Shown: positions 42,991-51,435, counted from the stretch's first letter. The stretch: 64,000 nucleotides of DNA from Comamonadaceae bacterium (GCA_947447985.1 CANFLX010000002.1:62001-126000), one strand, 5' to 3'. Made by a program: numbers and translations. Notes: generated by a model not told the origin, from the letters alone.

Positions 42991-43325
42991 GACGCCGTGT
43001 CCGCTTCGGCGTCGGTTTCTGTTGTGCTTGCCGTTGCGGTTGATGCTGCTGGCGCCGATTTCTCATCGCCCGGGCGCATGCCTTTGAGCCAATACACCCA
43101 GGACAAAATCACCGCCACCGCGGTATAGAGCTCGGGCGGCACTTCCTGGTCCACGTCCAGGCGGCTGAGCAAGGCCAGCAGCGCCGGGTCTTGCGTGATG
43201 TAGACGCCGTGTGCCCTGGCCTGCGCGATCATTTCCAGCGCCAGTTCGTCTTCGGCCTTGGCCGTGACCATGGGCGTGGCAAAAGTGCCGTATTCCAGCG
43301 CAATGGCCTGGCGACGCTGGCTCAT
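42978..43325 (-). CDS. FlhB C-terminal-domain-like export switch protein (FhlB/YlqH type)
   Basis: 115 aa from the ATG at 43325. Resembles the cytoplasmic domain of FlhB/EscU after the autocleavage site (EYGTFATPMVTAKAEDELALEMIAQARAHGVYITQDPALLALLSRLDV, YTAVAVILSWVYWL), but has no membrane part and no NPxH motif. Such small proteins can replace or assist the FlhB C-domain in export substrate switching. Its ATG overlaps the fliK stop (ATGA), so the two are coupled. The Ala/Thr/Glu-rich tail is variable. Confidence 0.85.
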   Translation of the reverse strand: MSQRRQAIALEYGTFATPMVTAKAEDELALEMIAQARAHGVYITQDPALLALLSRLDVDQEVPPELYTAVAVILSWVYWLKGMRPGDEKSAPAASTATASTTETDAEADTASDAF

Positions 43326-44617
43326 ACCCGAAAGTCCAGCACCGTGCCGGGGCGCGCCTGGGCTTGCACCGGCGCACTCGCGCTCGGGCGCGCGCCCGGA
43401 TGGGCATGAAAGCTGCGCATGGACAGACCCACTTCGCGCAAATTTTCCCGCAGCGCCTGCGCGCCTTCTTGCGCCAGTGCCACCACCGCCGGACGCAAGG
43501 CCCACATAGACAGGTCCAACTCAGTGTCGCCATGCAGGTCGGCCTTGAGCCACAGTTCGCCGAAGTCGGGGCTGGTGGAGTGGGCGTTGACGGTGTAGAC
43601 CGAGGCTTGGCCTGGCGCCTGCGGCTGGCGCTCAAAGCGCAGCTCCACCGGCGCTTGGTTGGCAAAAGGCAGTACCACCGCCAGGGACATCACACCCTCG
43701 GACTGGGCTTTGACCGCGCCGATTTGCGCGGCGTCCAGATCACCGAGCGCGCGCTTGATGTGTTGCACCTCGGGGCCGTCGTCCTCGCCGGCCTCTTTGA
43801 CGGCTTTGAGCAACTGGTGCAGCAGCTGCTTGGGGTCCAGGGGCGCTGGATTGCGAATGCGGCCAATGCTGGTCTCAGAGGCCATGGCGCTGACCAGCGC
43901 CATGCGGATGGCCTCGGGCGTCAGGCGTTCCGCGGACAAGCGCATGGCCTGCCACTGCGCCTGCATCTGGGCTTGCATCTGCACTTGCTGCTGCGGCGAG
44001 CCCGCGATCTTGGCCAGCAAGGCGTCCAGGCCCTCGCCCGGCGCGAACATCTGGCGCAGGTCGGGCATGCCCGGTTCGCGGTACAACAGGCTGCCCAAAC
44101 GCGAGAACACTCCGGGAAAACCGGCAAAAGGCGCATTGGCTACGGCGCTGGCGCTCCCCATGCCGGCCAGCGCCACGGCTGTCACGGCTTGGGTCGCCGC
44201 CGGTGCCGGTGCCGGGGTCGTCGCAGGTGTTGCCGTCTTGGCGCTGATCTCGGGCGCATACGGCGTGGCGGTTTGCGCCGTGGGCGGGCCGGGCGTGGCG
44301 CTGGCCAAGGGGAAGGGGGTCTTGGCGCCCGGGCCCAGCAACTGCAAGGTCACGCTGCCATCGGCATGCGACTGCACCTGAAAGCTCAGGCGCTGCCCCA
44401 CTTCCCAGCCGTTGGCGCGTGGCACCCCGATTTGCCGTCCACGCAGCAGCAGCGCGAGCTGCTCGCCCTGGGACTGCACGGTGGCCTGCACGATCTGCCC
44501 GTCCTTGAGCTCCAGCGCACGCGCCGTGACCGCCTCCACCAGGGGCACCGAGGCCTGGCCCTGCAAAAACAGCGGGCTGGGCCGGATGGGCGCCGTGCTT
44601 TCGGCGACGGCAATCAC
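43322..44617 (-). CDS. fliK: Flagellar hook-length control protein FliK
   Basis: 431 aa. N-terminal region with a beta-domain-like start (VQATVQSQGEQLALLL), a long Ala/Thr/Pro linker, a Met/Gln-rich stretch (about 205-222), and a C-terminal Flg_hook-like domain (SLAVVLPFANQAPVELRFERQP, LWLKADLHGDTELDLSMWA, LRENLREVGL). It measures hook length and acts with FlhB to switch export. No other fliK is in the window: the usual spot after fliJ holds unknown genes. Confidence 0.82.
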   Translation of the reverse strand: MIAVAESTAPIRPSPLFLQGQASVPLVEAVTARALELKDGQIVQATVQSQGEQLALLLRGRQIGVPRANGWEVGQRLSFQVQSHADGSVTLQLLGPGAKTPFPLASATPGPPTAQTATPYAPEISAKTATPATTPAPAPAATQAVTAVALAGMGSASAVANAPFAGFPGVFSRLGSLLYREPGMPDLRQMFAPGEGLDALLAKIAGSPQQQVQMQAQMQAQWQAMRLSAERLTPEAIRMALVSAMASETSIGRIRNPAPLDPKQLLHQLLKAVKEAGEDDGPEVQHIKRALGDLDAAQIGAVKAQSEGVMSLAVVLPFANQAPVELRFERQPQAPGQASVYTVNAHSTSPDFGELWLKADLHGDTELDLSMWALRPAVVALAQEGAQALRENLREVGLSMRSFHAHPGARPSASAPVQAQARPGTVLDFRV

Positions 44618-45105
44618 GGGAACTGAACCCAGCGCTTGCGCTCTTCGCTGGTGGACGGGACAAAGCGCGCGTTCGGCGGTGGCGCTTCTACGGGTGCGAC
44701 CCGGCTGCCCAGATGGATGCGCAGCAATTCGTCGTGGTCCGGCACCCGCAGCGCGACGCCCTTGCGCAGCTTAGGCAGCTTGCCCGGCGCAAAAGCCTGC
44801 GGGTTTTGGGCGACAAAGGCCTGGCGCAAGAGGTCGATCTTTAGCGGGCTGTCGGGCAGGGTGTGGGCAATCACCTGGTCGAGCGACTCGGTGGGCTTGG
44901 GCAGGTAGCTGCGTGCCACCGGCGCTGGAGCGGGGGTGGCGGTGGCGGTGGCGGGCGCGCCGTTGGGTGTGGCAGCACTGCTTTGCGCATGCGCTGCAGT
45001 GCCGGGCAGGGTCAGCAGGTACGCCGCCACCAGCAAGACCCAGGCGCCTGGGCAAGCCCCGGCCTGGCGGGGCGCGCGCGGGGTCCATGGGTGGGGGACT
45101 GGCAT
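44614..45105 (-). CDS. FimV/LysM-like exported protein
   Basis: 163 aa from the ATG at 45105. Signal-like hydrophobic segment (WVLLVAAYLLTLPGTAAHA), an Ala/Thr/Pro linker, then a domain with SLDQVIAHTLPDSPLKIDLLRQAFVAQNPQAFAPGKLPKLRKGVALRVPDHDELL. That is the pattern of the FimV N-terminal region (VxxALxxxNPxAFxxGxxxxLxxGxxLRxP), a polar hub domain in pseudomonads. It overlaps fliK by four bases. A link to polar placement is inference. The earlier frame to 45336 is not conserved in character. Confidence 0.68.
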   Translation of the reverse strand: MPVPHPWTPRAPRQAGACPGAWVLLVAAYLLTLPGTAAHAQSSAATPNGAPATATATPAPAPVARSYLPKPTESLDQVIAHTLPDSPLKIDLLRQAFVAQNPQAFAPGKLPKLRKGVALRVPDHDELLRIHLGSRVAPVEAPPPNARFVPSTSEERKRWVQFP

Positions 45106-45145
45106 GGGAATTCCTGAAAAGAAAGGGGGCCGGGGATGCGCGGAC

Positions 45146-46318
45146 TTAGCGCGAGGCCTCTGCCGACCACGCGGTCCAGTGGGTTTGGATGTTTTGCGAC
45201 TTGCCTGCAATGGGCCGCAGCATGGCGTAGTACGTGCCCACCGACTGCACTTTGGCGAGCACGGATTGGCCTGCTGCGCCGGACTCCAGAGCCCCTTGGA
45301 CCGCGCTGCGGTCCTGCGCCAGCACCCACTCGTCACCTACACGCACGCCCGACGCACTGCCGGCATTGATGCGCACCAGGGCCCCTGCCGCCTGGGTGAC
45401 ATCGGCCAGCACCGGCAGGCAGGCCAGACTTTGCTGCAAGGTCTGGCTCCAGGCCTGCACTTGCTGCGCCACTTTCTCGCGCGCCAGGGCGCTCAGGCCC
45501 GGGCTGCCCCAGTTGTCATCGACCGTGTTTAGCTGCAAAACGGCACTGGACTGCAGCGTGGGTTTGAGCTGGTTGCGCGCGGTGAGCGTCATGCGCAGCT
45601 GCACGGTCAGGCTGGCGCTGTCCGGCGATGCGCTGAACAGGCCAGGCAGCTCGGCGCGTGGCGCAGGATTGGGCACAGCCACCGGCGCGTCGGGCGCACG
45701 GTTGGGTGCGCCGAGCAGCTGAAAATGAAGCTGCCAGGGCAGCTCGTCCTGGTTGGAGCCCAGCAGTGCCTGCTGGTAACTTGAGCGCCCCTCGGTGCGC
45801 ATGGCCTCCACCAGGCGCCACTGCGCAGAAGCCGCGCCGGCGCCTTGCAACTGTGCGAGCACGCTGCTTTGCAAGGCATTCAATACTGGTGCTTGGTCTG
45901 CGCCCCACGGGCTGTTGCTGCTCCAGCTCCAGGCCAGCACATGCTGCAAGGGCCAGGTGAGCGGGGTTTTGCACTGCGCAGCGGGCTTGGCGCTGCCCTC
46001 GCCACCGTCGCTGTGCTGCCACTGCAGCTTTGCGGTGGGTTCGCCCTGGGCGTCGGTGCCGTAGGCCAGCACGCGCACGCCACGCACTTTCATGCCCGAG
46101 CGAAAGGCGCTGAGCTCGTGCAGCGCGCCGTTGCCGTCAATCCATTGGGTGGCAGATACCTGCGTCGGGCCTTCGAGTGCGGCTTGCACCAGGCCTTTGC
46201 GGATGGCGGCGAGCTTGTCCTCGGGCGAGAGCGTGTCAGCCCACAAGGCACCCGCGCCCAACAGCATCGCTGTGGCGGCGGCAGTGCGCCAGGCTCGGCA
46301 GGGGGCGAAAAATGTCAT
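45146..46318 (-). CDS. FlgT-like flagellar assembly protein
   Basis: 390 aa, Sec signal (AAATAMLLGAGALWA) then a three-part protein. Residues 30-110 resemble the N-terminal domain (IRKGLVQAALEGPTQVSATQWIDGNGALHELSAFRSGMKVRGVRVL). The C-terminal part has the FlgT-type INAGSASGVRVGDEWVLAQDRS fold. In Vibrio FlgT organises the H ring around the basal body. Lies just after the FlgP-like gene, as in Vibrio-like clusters. No FlgO seen. Assignment rests on pattern and neighbour. Confidence 0.65.
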   Translation of the reverse strand: MTFFAPCRAWRTAAATAMLLGAGALWADTLSPEDKLAAIRKGLVQAALEGPTQVSATQWIDGNGALHELSAFRSGMKVRGVRVLAYGTDAQGEPTAKLQWQHSDGGEGSAKPAAQCKTPLTWPLQHVLAWSWSSNSPWGADQAPVLNALQSSVLAQLQGAGAASAQWRLVEAMRTEGRSSYQQALLGSNQDELPWQLHFQLLGAPNRAPDAPVAVPNPAPRAELPGLFSASPDSASLTVQLRMTLTARNQLKPTLQSSAVLQLNTVDDNWGSPGLSALAREKVAQQVQAWSQTLQQSLACLPVLADVTQAAGALVRINAGSASGVRVGDEWVLAQDRSAVQGALESGAAGQSVLAKVQSVGTYYAMLRPIAGKSQNIQTHWTAWSAEASR

Positions 46319-46325
46319 GGCGGCT

Positions 46326-46850
46326 TTATTTGTTTTTGCTTGCCAACTGTCCCAGGTAGAGCATGCGCAGGTCTTGCACCGTGGCCTTGTCCAGCGTCAG
46401 TGTGGTCTCGTAGGTGTCGTCGCCCGAGGGGGTGATGCTCACCAGCGTGGCGCCATAAATCACGCCTTCGACCCGGCTGCGGAAGGTGTCGTTTTGCACC
46501 ACCATGTCGGCCACCGTGGCAGTGGCGTCCATGCGCAGGCCATAGACCTGTTCGGTCAGCGATCGGTAGGCATCGAGCTTGGCCGCCCGGATGGCCAAGA
46601 GGCGCTGTTGCGCGGGCAGGCGGTGGTTTTGCACACTGATGACTGCGTAACCGGTGGCGGTGAGCGACTCGCGCCGCTCCACCAGCGGCAGACTGGCCAT
46701 GGGAATTTCGACATTGGCGGAGGTGCTAGGGGTGCTGATGGGGGCAGCAGGCGCGGCGTTCAAGCCCGACATCGTGGGCAAGGCCTGGCAGGCGCACAGC
46801 AGTGCTGCGGACAGGGAAAGTGCCAGTTTGAGGGGGGGCAAGCGGTTCAT
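46326..46850 (-). CDS. flgP: FlgP-like lipoprotein (LPP20 family)
   Basis: 174 aa from the ATG at 46850. Lipoprotein signal (SLSAALLCACQ), then the LPP20 core (AVISVQNHRLPAQQRLLAIRAAKLDAYRSLTEQVYGLRMDATATVADM). FlgP forms outer-membrane-associated basal disks (Campylobacter) or the outer H ring (Vibrio). The longer open frame upstream (to 47960) is antisense-frame noise over the Sel1 gene. A sigma28 promoter lies 30 bases upstream, and the operon continues through FlgT-like, FimV-like, fliK and FhlB-like genes. Confidence 0.85.
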   Translation of the reverse strand: MNRLPPLKLALSLSAALLCACQALPTMSGLNAAPAAPISTPSTSANVEIPMASLPLVERRESLTATGYAVISVQNHRLPAQQRLLAIRAAKLDAYRSLTEQVYGLRMDATATVADMVVQNDTFRSRVEGVIYGATLVSITPSGDDTYETTLTLDKATVQDLRMLYLGQLASKNK

Positions 46851-46879
46851 AGCGGTGTCCTTAGAGGTAGTCCATAGCA

Positions 46880-46906
46880 GTATCGGCAGCAAGGGGCAAA
46901 GCTTGA
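46880..46906 (-). promoter_or_regulatory. Putative sigma28 promoter of flgP and following genes
   Basis: On the minus strand -35 TCAAGCTT (46906-46899), 11 bases, -10 GCCGATAC (46887-46880). The spacer end CCTTGCT directly before GCCGAT is shared with the carbonic anhydrase promoter. Start near 46873. Confidence 0.75.
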
Positions 46907-46998
46907 GCACCTCCGCGCACCTCTTTATGACACTGCACCAACCGGACCAACCGCACCACGCCGCACCACGCCGCACTTGCGGCTGGAACCTGTGAGCG

Positions 46999-49650
46999 TC
47001 AGGCGGCGCGTCGCAGTTCTGCCGCTGCCGGTGCACCGGCCGCAGGTGCCGCTGCAGGCGCCAGGGCCAGCGCCACGGGCGCAGTGGGCGCCTGGCCGGC
47101 CGCGGCCTGGTACCAGCGCAGGGCTTGCGCATAGTCTTGCGCGGTACCCTGGCCGTTGGCGTACATGGAGCCCAGGTTGAACTGCGCAGCGCTGTCGCCC
47201 CGTTCGGCCGCTTGCAAGTAGCAATGCAGGGCCTGGCCGAGGTCTTGCGCCACGCCTTCCCCCCAAAAGTACCTGCGCCCGAGTTGCGCCCAGGCGCTGG
47301 CTTCGCCCAGCGCGCTGGCCTGGTGCAGCAGTGCCAGGGCCTGGACCGGGTCGGCTTTGCAGCCCTCGCCCTTGTCCAGCAGGGCGGCGAGCTGCAGCAT
47401 GGCTGGCGCGTGGCCAAGCTGTGCTGCGCGCTCAAAGTGCGCAAACGCCTCGTGGGGCGCGGCGGCCACCGCCTGGCCCTGCAGGCGCAACTGACCCCAG
47501 TTGTAGTGGGCCAGCGCGTCGTCCTGGTCGGCGGCGGCTTGCAGGTGCTCCAGCGCCTGGCGCGTGGCAGCGCCCGCGACCAGGGTAGCCGCTTGGCCCA
47601 GCGCCAGGACGGCCAGGTTGTTGTGGGCCTGTGCCACGCCGGCCTGCGCGGCGCGTTCATAGCACTGGGCGGCCTGTTCCAGGTCAGGCGCCGTGCCCAG
47701 ACCTTGCGCATGCAGCAGGCCCAGGTTGAAGGCGGCAGTTGCATCGCCCTGCTCGGCGGCTTGTTGGTAGGCCAGCAGCTGGCGGCCATAGTCGGGCGCG
47801 CTTTGCAGGCCTTGGGCTTGCAGCAAGCGCAGCTGGTACAGGGCTGCGGGGTGGTCTTGGGCGGCAGCTTTTTGCAGCCAGAGCAAGGCGCCCATTTCGT
47901 CGCTGGGCACATCGCCGCCGCTGTGCAGCAGCATGCCTGCGGCGTATTGCGCCAGGGCATCGCCTTGTTGGGCGGCTTGCAGGTACAGCGCCAGGGCAGC
48001 GCTCAGGTCTTGGGCCACGCCCACGCCTTGGGCGTGCATGACGCCCAGGTTGTGCTGGGCCCAGGCATTGCCCAGTTCGGCACTGGCCTGGTAGTAAGAC
48101 AGGGCGCTCTCGCGGGCAGGCGCTGCGGCAGTGGGCGCGTCGGCCACAAAGGCCAGGCGGGGTGTGGGTTGCGGCTGCAACAGCGGATCGTGCAGGCAGC
48201 CCAGGTTGAAGAGGGCGTCGCTGTAGCCGTGTTCGGCCGCGCTGTGCAGCCAGGCCAGGGCTTGGGCGGCATCTTCGCTGGGGGAAGCCGAAGCGGGGGA
48301 AGGCGCCGGAGCGCCCCAGGCCTGCGCCATGGCGGCGTTGAACTGGGCCAGGGTGTTGCCCTGTGCGGCGGCCAGCATGAAGTAATGGTGCGCACGCGCC
48401 AGATCAACTGCGGCGCCTTGGCCTTGCAGGTGCATCAAAGCCAGGTTGGTCTGGGCCAGCGCGTCGCCCTGGTCGGCGGCGAGCTGGTACCACTGGCGCG
48501 CCAGCGTGAAGTCGGTGGACACGCCTAAGCCGCCCTGGTACATCACGCCCAGGTTGCACTGCGCGCGCGCATCGCCCTGGTCGGCGGCGTGGTGGAACCA
48601 CTGGCGTGCCTGGGCATTGTTCTGGGCCACGCCCTGGCCGGCGCTGTACATGGCGCCGAGCTGGAATTGGGCGACAGCCAGACCCCGGTCCGCCGCCATT
48701 TGGTACCACTGCAGGGCTTCTGCATAGTCTTGTGCCACGCCAAAGCCGTTGGCGCTCAAGGTCCCTAAGTTGAACTGCGCCGGCGCGTGGCCCAGCGCGG
48801 CGGCCGTGCGGTAGTGGCCCAGGGCGCGCTCCAAGTCGGCACCACCGCCTTCGCCCGCCCCGTGGTCCTGGGCGTACCAGACGCCCAGGTTGTAGTGCGC
48901 GTCGCCGTGGCCTTGGGCGGCGGCCAGGCCAAAGTAGTGCATCGCACCCTCGTCGTCGGTGGTGCCGCCCTGGCCTTGCGAGAGCATCAGCCCCAGGTTG
49001 TACTGGGCCGGTGCGTCGCCCTGTTCGGCGGCGAGTTGGTACCACTTGCGCGCCAGGGTCGGGTCGTATTGCGGGCTATTCGTGTCGGCGAGCAACAGGC
49101 CCAGGTTGAACTGGGCGTAGGTGTGGCCTTGCGCCGCAGCCGATTCAAACCATTTGCGCGCGCTGGCGCTGTCCTGCGCCACGCCTTCGCCTGCGGCGTA
49201 CATGCAGGCCAGGTTGAACTGCGCGGTGGCATGGCCTTGCACGGCGGCCCGCTCAAACCACACTGCCGCCTGCGCCTGGTCTTGCGCCACGCCCTGGCCG
49301 TTGGCAAACATAAAGGCCAGGTTGGTCTGTACGTCGGGCAGGCCCTGTGCTGCGGCCAGTTGGTACCAGTGCAGCGCCTGGGTGTAGTCCTGGGCCACGC
49401 CCTGACCGTTGGCATACATAAAGCCCAGGTTGTACTGGGCGGCGGCATAGTCTTGTGCGGCGGCCAGGCGGTACCACTTCAGGGCTTCGGCATAGTCTTG
49501 CGCCACGCCCTGGCCGTTGGCGTACATAAAGCCCAGGTTGTTTTGCGCCGCCGCGTAGTCCAGCGAGGCCAGCGGGCGCGAGATGCGCAGGGCGTTGGCA
49601 TAGTCGCCCCGGCGGTAGGCCGCGTCAGCGTCGGCAAGCAGATTGTTCAA
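46999..49650 (-). CDS. Large Sel1-like repeat protein
   Basis: 883 aa, no signal peptide. About 23 tandem Sel1-like (TPR-type) repeats of 36 residues with consensus AxxxYNLGxMYANGQGVAQDYAQALxWYQLAAAQGxAxA; a few units near residues 430-520 are interrupted by Pro/Ser/Ala insertions. Sel1 arrays are alpha-solenoids for protein-protein contacts. The start is a TTG at 49650, 13 bases after the 71-aa ORF. In Vibrio the T-ring protein MotX is also a Sel1 protein, but it is exported, unlike this one. The sigma54 promoter upstream suggests expression with middle flagellar genes. Role unknown. Confidence 0.88.
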   Translation of the reverse strand: MNNLLADADAAYRRGDYANALRISRPLASLDYAAAQNNLGFMYANGQGVAQDYAEALKWYRLAAAQDYAAAQYNLGFMYANGQGVAQDYTQALHWYQLAAAQGLPDVQTNLAFMFANGQGVAQDQAQAAVWFERAAVQGHATAQFNLACMYAAGEGVAQDSASARKWFESAAAQGHTYAQFNLGLLLADTNSPQYDPTLARKWYQLAAEQGDAPAQYNLGLMLSQGQGGTTDDEGAMHYFGLAAAQGHGDAHYNLGVWYAQDHGAGEGGGADLERALGHYRTAAALGHAPAQFNLGTLSANGFGVAQDYAEALQWYQMAADRGLAVAQFQLGAMYSAGQGVAQNNAQARQWFHHAADQGDARAQCNLGVMYQGGLGVSTDFTLARQWYQLAADQGDALAQTNLALMHLQGQGAAVDLARAHHYFMLAAAQGNTLAQFNAAMAQAWGAPAPSPASASPSEDAAQALAWLHSAAEHGYSDALFNLGCLHDPLLQPQPTPRLAFVADAPTAAAPARESALSYYQASAELGNAWAQHNLGVMHAQGVGVAQDLSAALALYLQAAQQGDALAQYAAGMLLHSGGDVPSDEMGALLWLQKAAAQDHPAALYQLRLLQAQGLQSAPDYGRQLLAYQQAAEQGDATAAFNLGLLHAQGLGTAPDLEQAAQCYERAAQAGVAQAHNNLAVLALGQAATLVAGAATRQALEHLQAAADQDDALAHYNWGQLRLQGQAVAAAPHEAFAHFERAAQLGHAPAMLQLAALLDKGEGCKADPVQALALLHQASALGEASAWAQLGRRYFWGEGVAQDLGQALHCYLQAAERGDSAAQFNLGSMYANGQGTAQDYAQALRWYQAAAGQAPTAPVALALAPAAAPAAGAPAAAELRRAA

Positions 49651-49662
49651 GGCGGGCCTGGC

Positions 49663-49878
49663 TTATTGCTGCGGTTCGCGCAGTTGCGCCAGTGCGTGGT
49701 GTCGCACCGGATGGGCCTGGTGTTCCACCGCGTAGAGCTTTTGCCCGTGCGGCACATGGGCCTGGTGGGAGACGATGGCCGTGGTGTGCGACACCAGGTC
49801 CGTACCAAGCGCACGCAGGCCGTGGGCGGCAGCTTCGAGGTGCTGGGCGCCACTGGGGCGGTGTTTCACATCATTCAT
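49663..49878 (-). CDS. Small His/Ala-rich ORF of unknown function
   Basis: 71 aa (MNDVKHRPSGAQHLEAAAHG start), helical, His-rich (11 His). It lies between a sigma54-type promoter and the Sel1 gene, ending 12 bases before the Sel1 start, with AGGACC near the ATG. Its position supports it being real, but length and composition leave doubt. Confidence 0.5.
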   Translation of the reverse strand: MNDVKHRPSGAQHLEAAAHGLRALGTDLVSHTTAIVSHQAHVPHGQKLYAVEHQAHPVRHHALAQLREPQQ

Positions 49879-49962
49879 GGGCAGGTCCTGGTGCGGTTGG
49901 GGCGGCGGGTGCGGTGTCCGAATGGTCTGATTTTTGACGATTTTCGCGGTATTTTTGTTTTA

Positions 49963-49978
49963 CGCAAACTGTGTGCCA
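49963..49978 (-). promoter_or_regulatory. Putative sigma54 promoter of the 71-aa ORF and Sel1 gene
   Basis: On the minus strand TGGCAC (49978-49973), five bases, TTGCG (49967-49963): perfect -24/-12 element in the AT-richer gap 49879-50004. Start near 49951. Confidence 0.72.
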
Positions 49979-50004
49979 ATTTTCTTTTTGCCGCTGGTGC
50001 GCCA

Positions 50005-51435
50005 TCAGCCTGCCGCCCTCGCGCCCAGCAAGCCCTGCACTTCGGTGGGTGACAAGGTGGCCACGCCAAAGTGCTGGTGCTCGGTCAGCAGGGGCGCAAA
50101 CCAGTGTTCGGCAAAGGCGCTAAAGAGTTCCGCGTTCCAGGGCAGTTGCTTTTGGCTGCTCAGGGTGGCCCAGTTCCAGCGGGTGGTGTGCGGTGCGATC
50201 CAGTGTGCACTCCAGGGCAGGTGGGGGTTGGCACTCAGGCGCTCCCAGTCCCAGGCCCAGTCGGCGCGCGCCAGCAAGTCTGCGCTCCAGGGCAACTGCG
50301 CGCTGCTGGACAGGCCCGCCCAGTCCCAGTCGGCGGCAAACTGCGCGATCAGCGCCTCGCTCCAGGGCAGGCCGGGGTTCCAGCTCAGGCCGTCCCAGTC
50401 CCAGCGGTCTTGGTAGCGTTCAATCAGCGCGCCCGACCAGGGCAGGGCCGGGTTGGCGCTCAGCGCGTCCCAGTCCCAGGCGTCTGGCGTTGCGGCCAAC
50501 AGGGTCTCGCTCCAAGGCAAGGCGGTGTTTTTGCTCAGGCCGGAACGGCTCCAGCGCGCGTTCCACGCCTGCAAGAGCGCCTCGTCCAGAGGCAGATGCG
50601 GGTTGGCGCTCAGCGCGGGCCAGTCCCAATGGGCCGCGTAGCGGGCAATCAAGGCCTCGCTCCAGGGCAGGTGGGCAGCGCTGCTCAGGGCTTTCCAGTC
50701 CCAATGCGGCAGGTGGGCGTCGAGCAAGCCGTCGCTGTAGCGCAGGCTGGCGTTGCCGCTGAGCCAGGGCCAGTTCCAGTGCGCTGCAAACGCGGCAACG
50801 AGCGCGGCGTCCAGCGGCAAGGACACATTGGCGCTCAGGCCGGTCCAGTCCCAGCGCTCGGTATAGGCGCCCAGAATCGCGGCCGTCCAGGGTACGCCGG
50901 TGTTCCAGCTCAGGGCAGTCCAGTCCCAGCGGTGGGCGTTGCTGTGGATGAAGGCGGCCGTCCAGGGCAGGTCGGCGTTGCCGCTGAGCACGGCCCAGTC
51001 CCAGCGGTAGGCGTTGGCATCTAACAGCGCGGCGCTCCAGGGCAGGGCCGGGTTGGCGCTGAGGGCGCGCCAGTTCCAGCGCTCTGTGTGCTGCGCTATT
51101 AAATCGTCGCTCCAGGGCAGGCTGGGGTTTTTGCTCAAAGCGTCCCAGTCCCAGGCCTCGGCGTGCTGGGCCAGCAGCTCGGGCGTCCAGTCCAGCGCAC
51201 GGCTGGCGCTCAGGCGTTTCCAGTCCCACGGGGGGGCAAAGCCTGCCAGCAGGTCGCCTGAGAGCGGGTAATGGGTTTGCAGGCAGCCCAGGAACAGCGC
51301 CGGGTGTGCACGAAAAAATGCCAGCGTGTGCGCCTCTTGAATCAAGGCCAGTGCGCCCGAGGCAGCGTCCAGGCGCTGCTGCGTGGCCAGCGTGAGCGCC
51401 TGCGCCGCCGTGCGCGTGACAGTGAGCTGGTTCAT
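50005..51435 (-). CDS. Protein of 15 exact-length 25-residue Trp-rich repeats
   Basis: 476 aa from the ATG at 51435. Residues 1-69 are a helical lead. Residues 70-444 are 15 repeats of exactly 25 residues without a single insertion: WDWxxLSANPxLPWSxxLIAxYxxR. Residues 445-476 are a short cap. No signal peptide or membrane segment. Probably a regular cytoplasmic solenoid with a Trp ladder. Similar WDW/LPWS repeats exist in uncharacterised bacterial proteins; no function is known to me. It overlaps the J-domain gene by four bases, so the two are coupled. Confidence 0.88.
   Translation of the reverse strand: MNQLTVTRTAAQALTLATQQRLDAASGALALIQEAHTLAFFRAHPALFLGCLQTHYPLSGDLLAGFAPPWDWKRLSASRALDWTPELLAQHAEAWDWDALSKNPSLPWSDDLIAQHTERWNWRALSANPALPWSAALLDANAYRWDWAVLSGNADLPWTAAFIHSNAHRWDWTALSWNTGVPWTAAILGAYTERWDWTGLSANVSLPLDAALVAAFAAHWNWPWLSGNASLRYSDGLLDAHLPHWDWKALSSAAHLPWSEALIARYAAHWDWPALSANPHLPLDEALLQAWNARWSRSGLSKNTALPWSETLLAATPDAWDWDALSANPALPWSGALIERYQDRWDWDGLSWNPGLPWSEALIAQFAADWDWAGLSSSAQLPWSADLLARADWAWDWERLSANPHLPWSAHWIAPHTTRWNWATLSSQKQLPWNAELFSAFAEHWFAPLLTEHQHFGVATLSPTEVQGLLGARAAG
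50104..51228 (-). repeat. Fifteen in-frame 75-base repeats
   Basis: DNA encoding the 15 x 25-residue W-rich repeats. The period is exactly 75 bases throughout; copies have diverged at the DNA level. Confidence 0.88.

Noticed and set aside
46851-47960. Upstream extension of the FlgP frame giving a 544-aa protein
   Set aside because: The added part overlaps the 883-aa Sel1 gene in another frame, and the sigma28 promoter at 46880-46906 lies inside it. A lipoprotein signal starts cleanly at 46850.
50104-51228. Regular DNA repeats as a possible CRISPR array
   Set aside because: The repeats are coding, in frame, diverged, and have no spacer structure.
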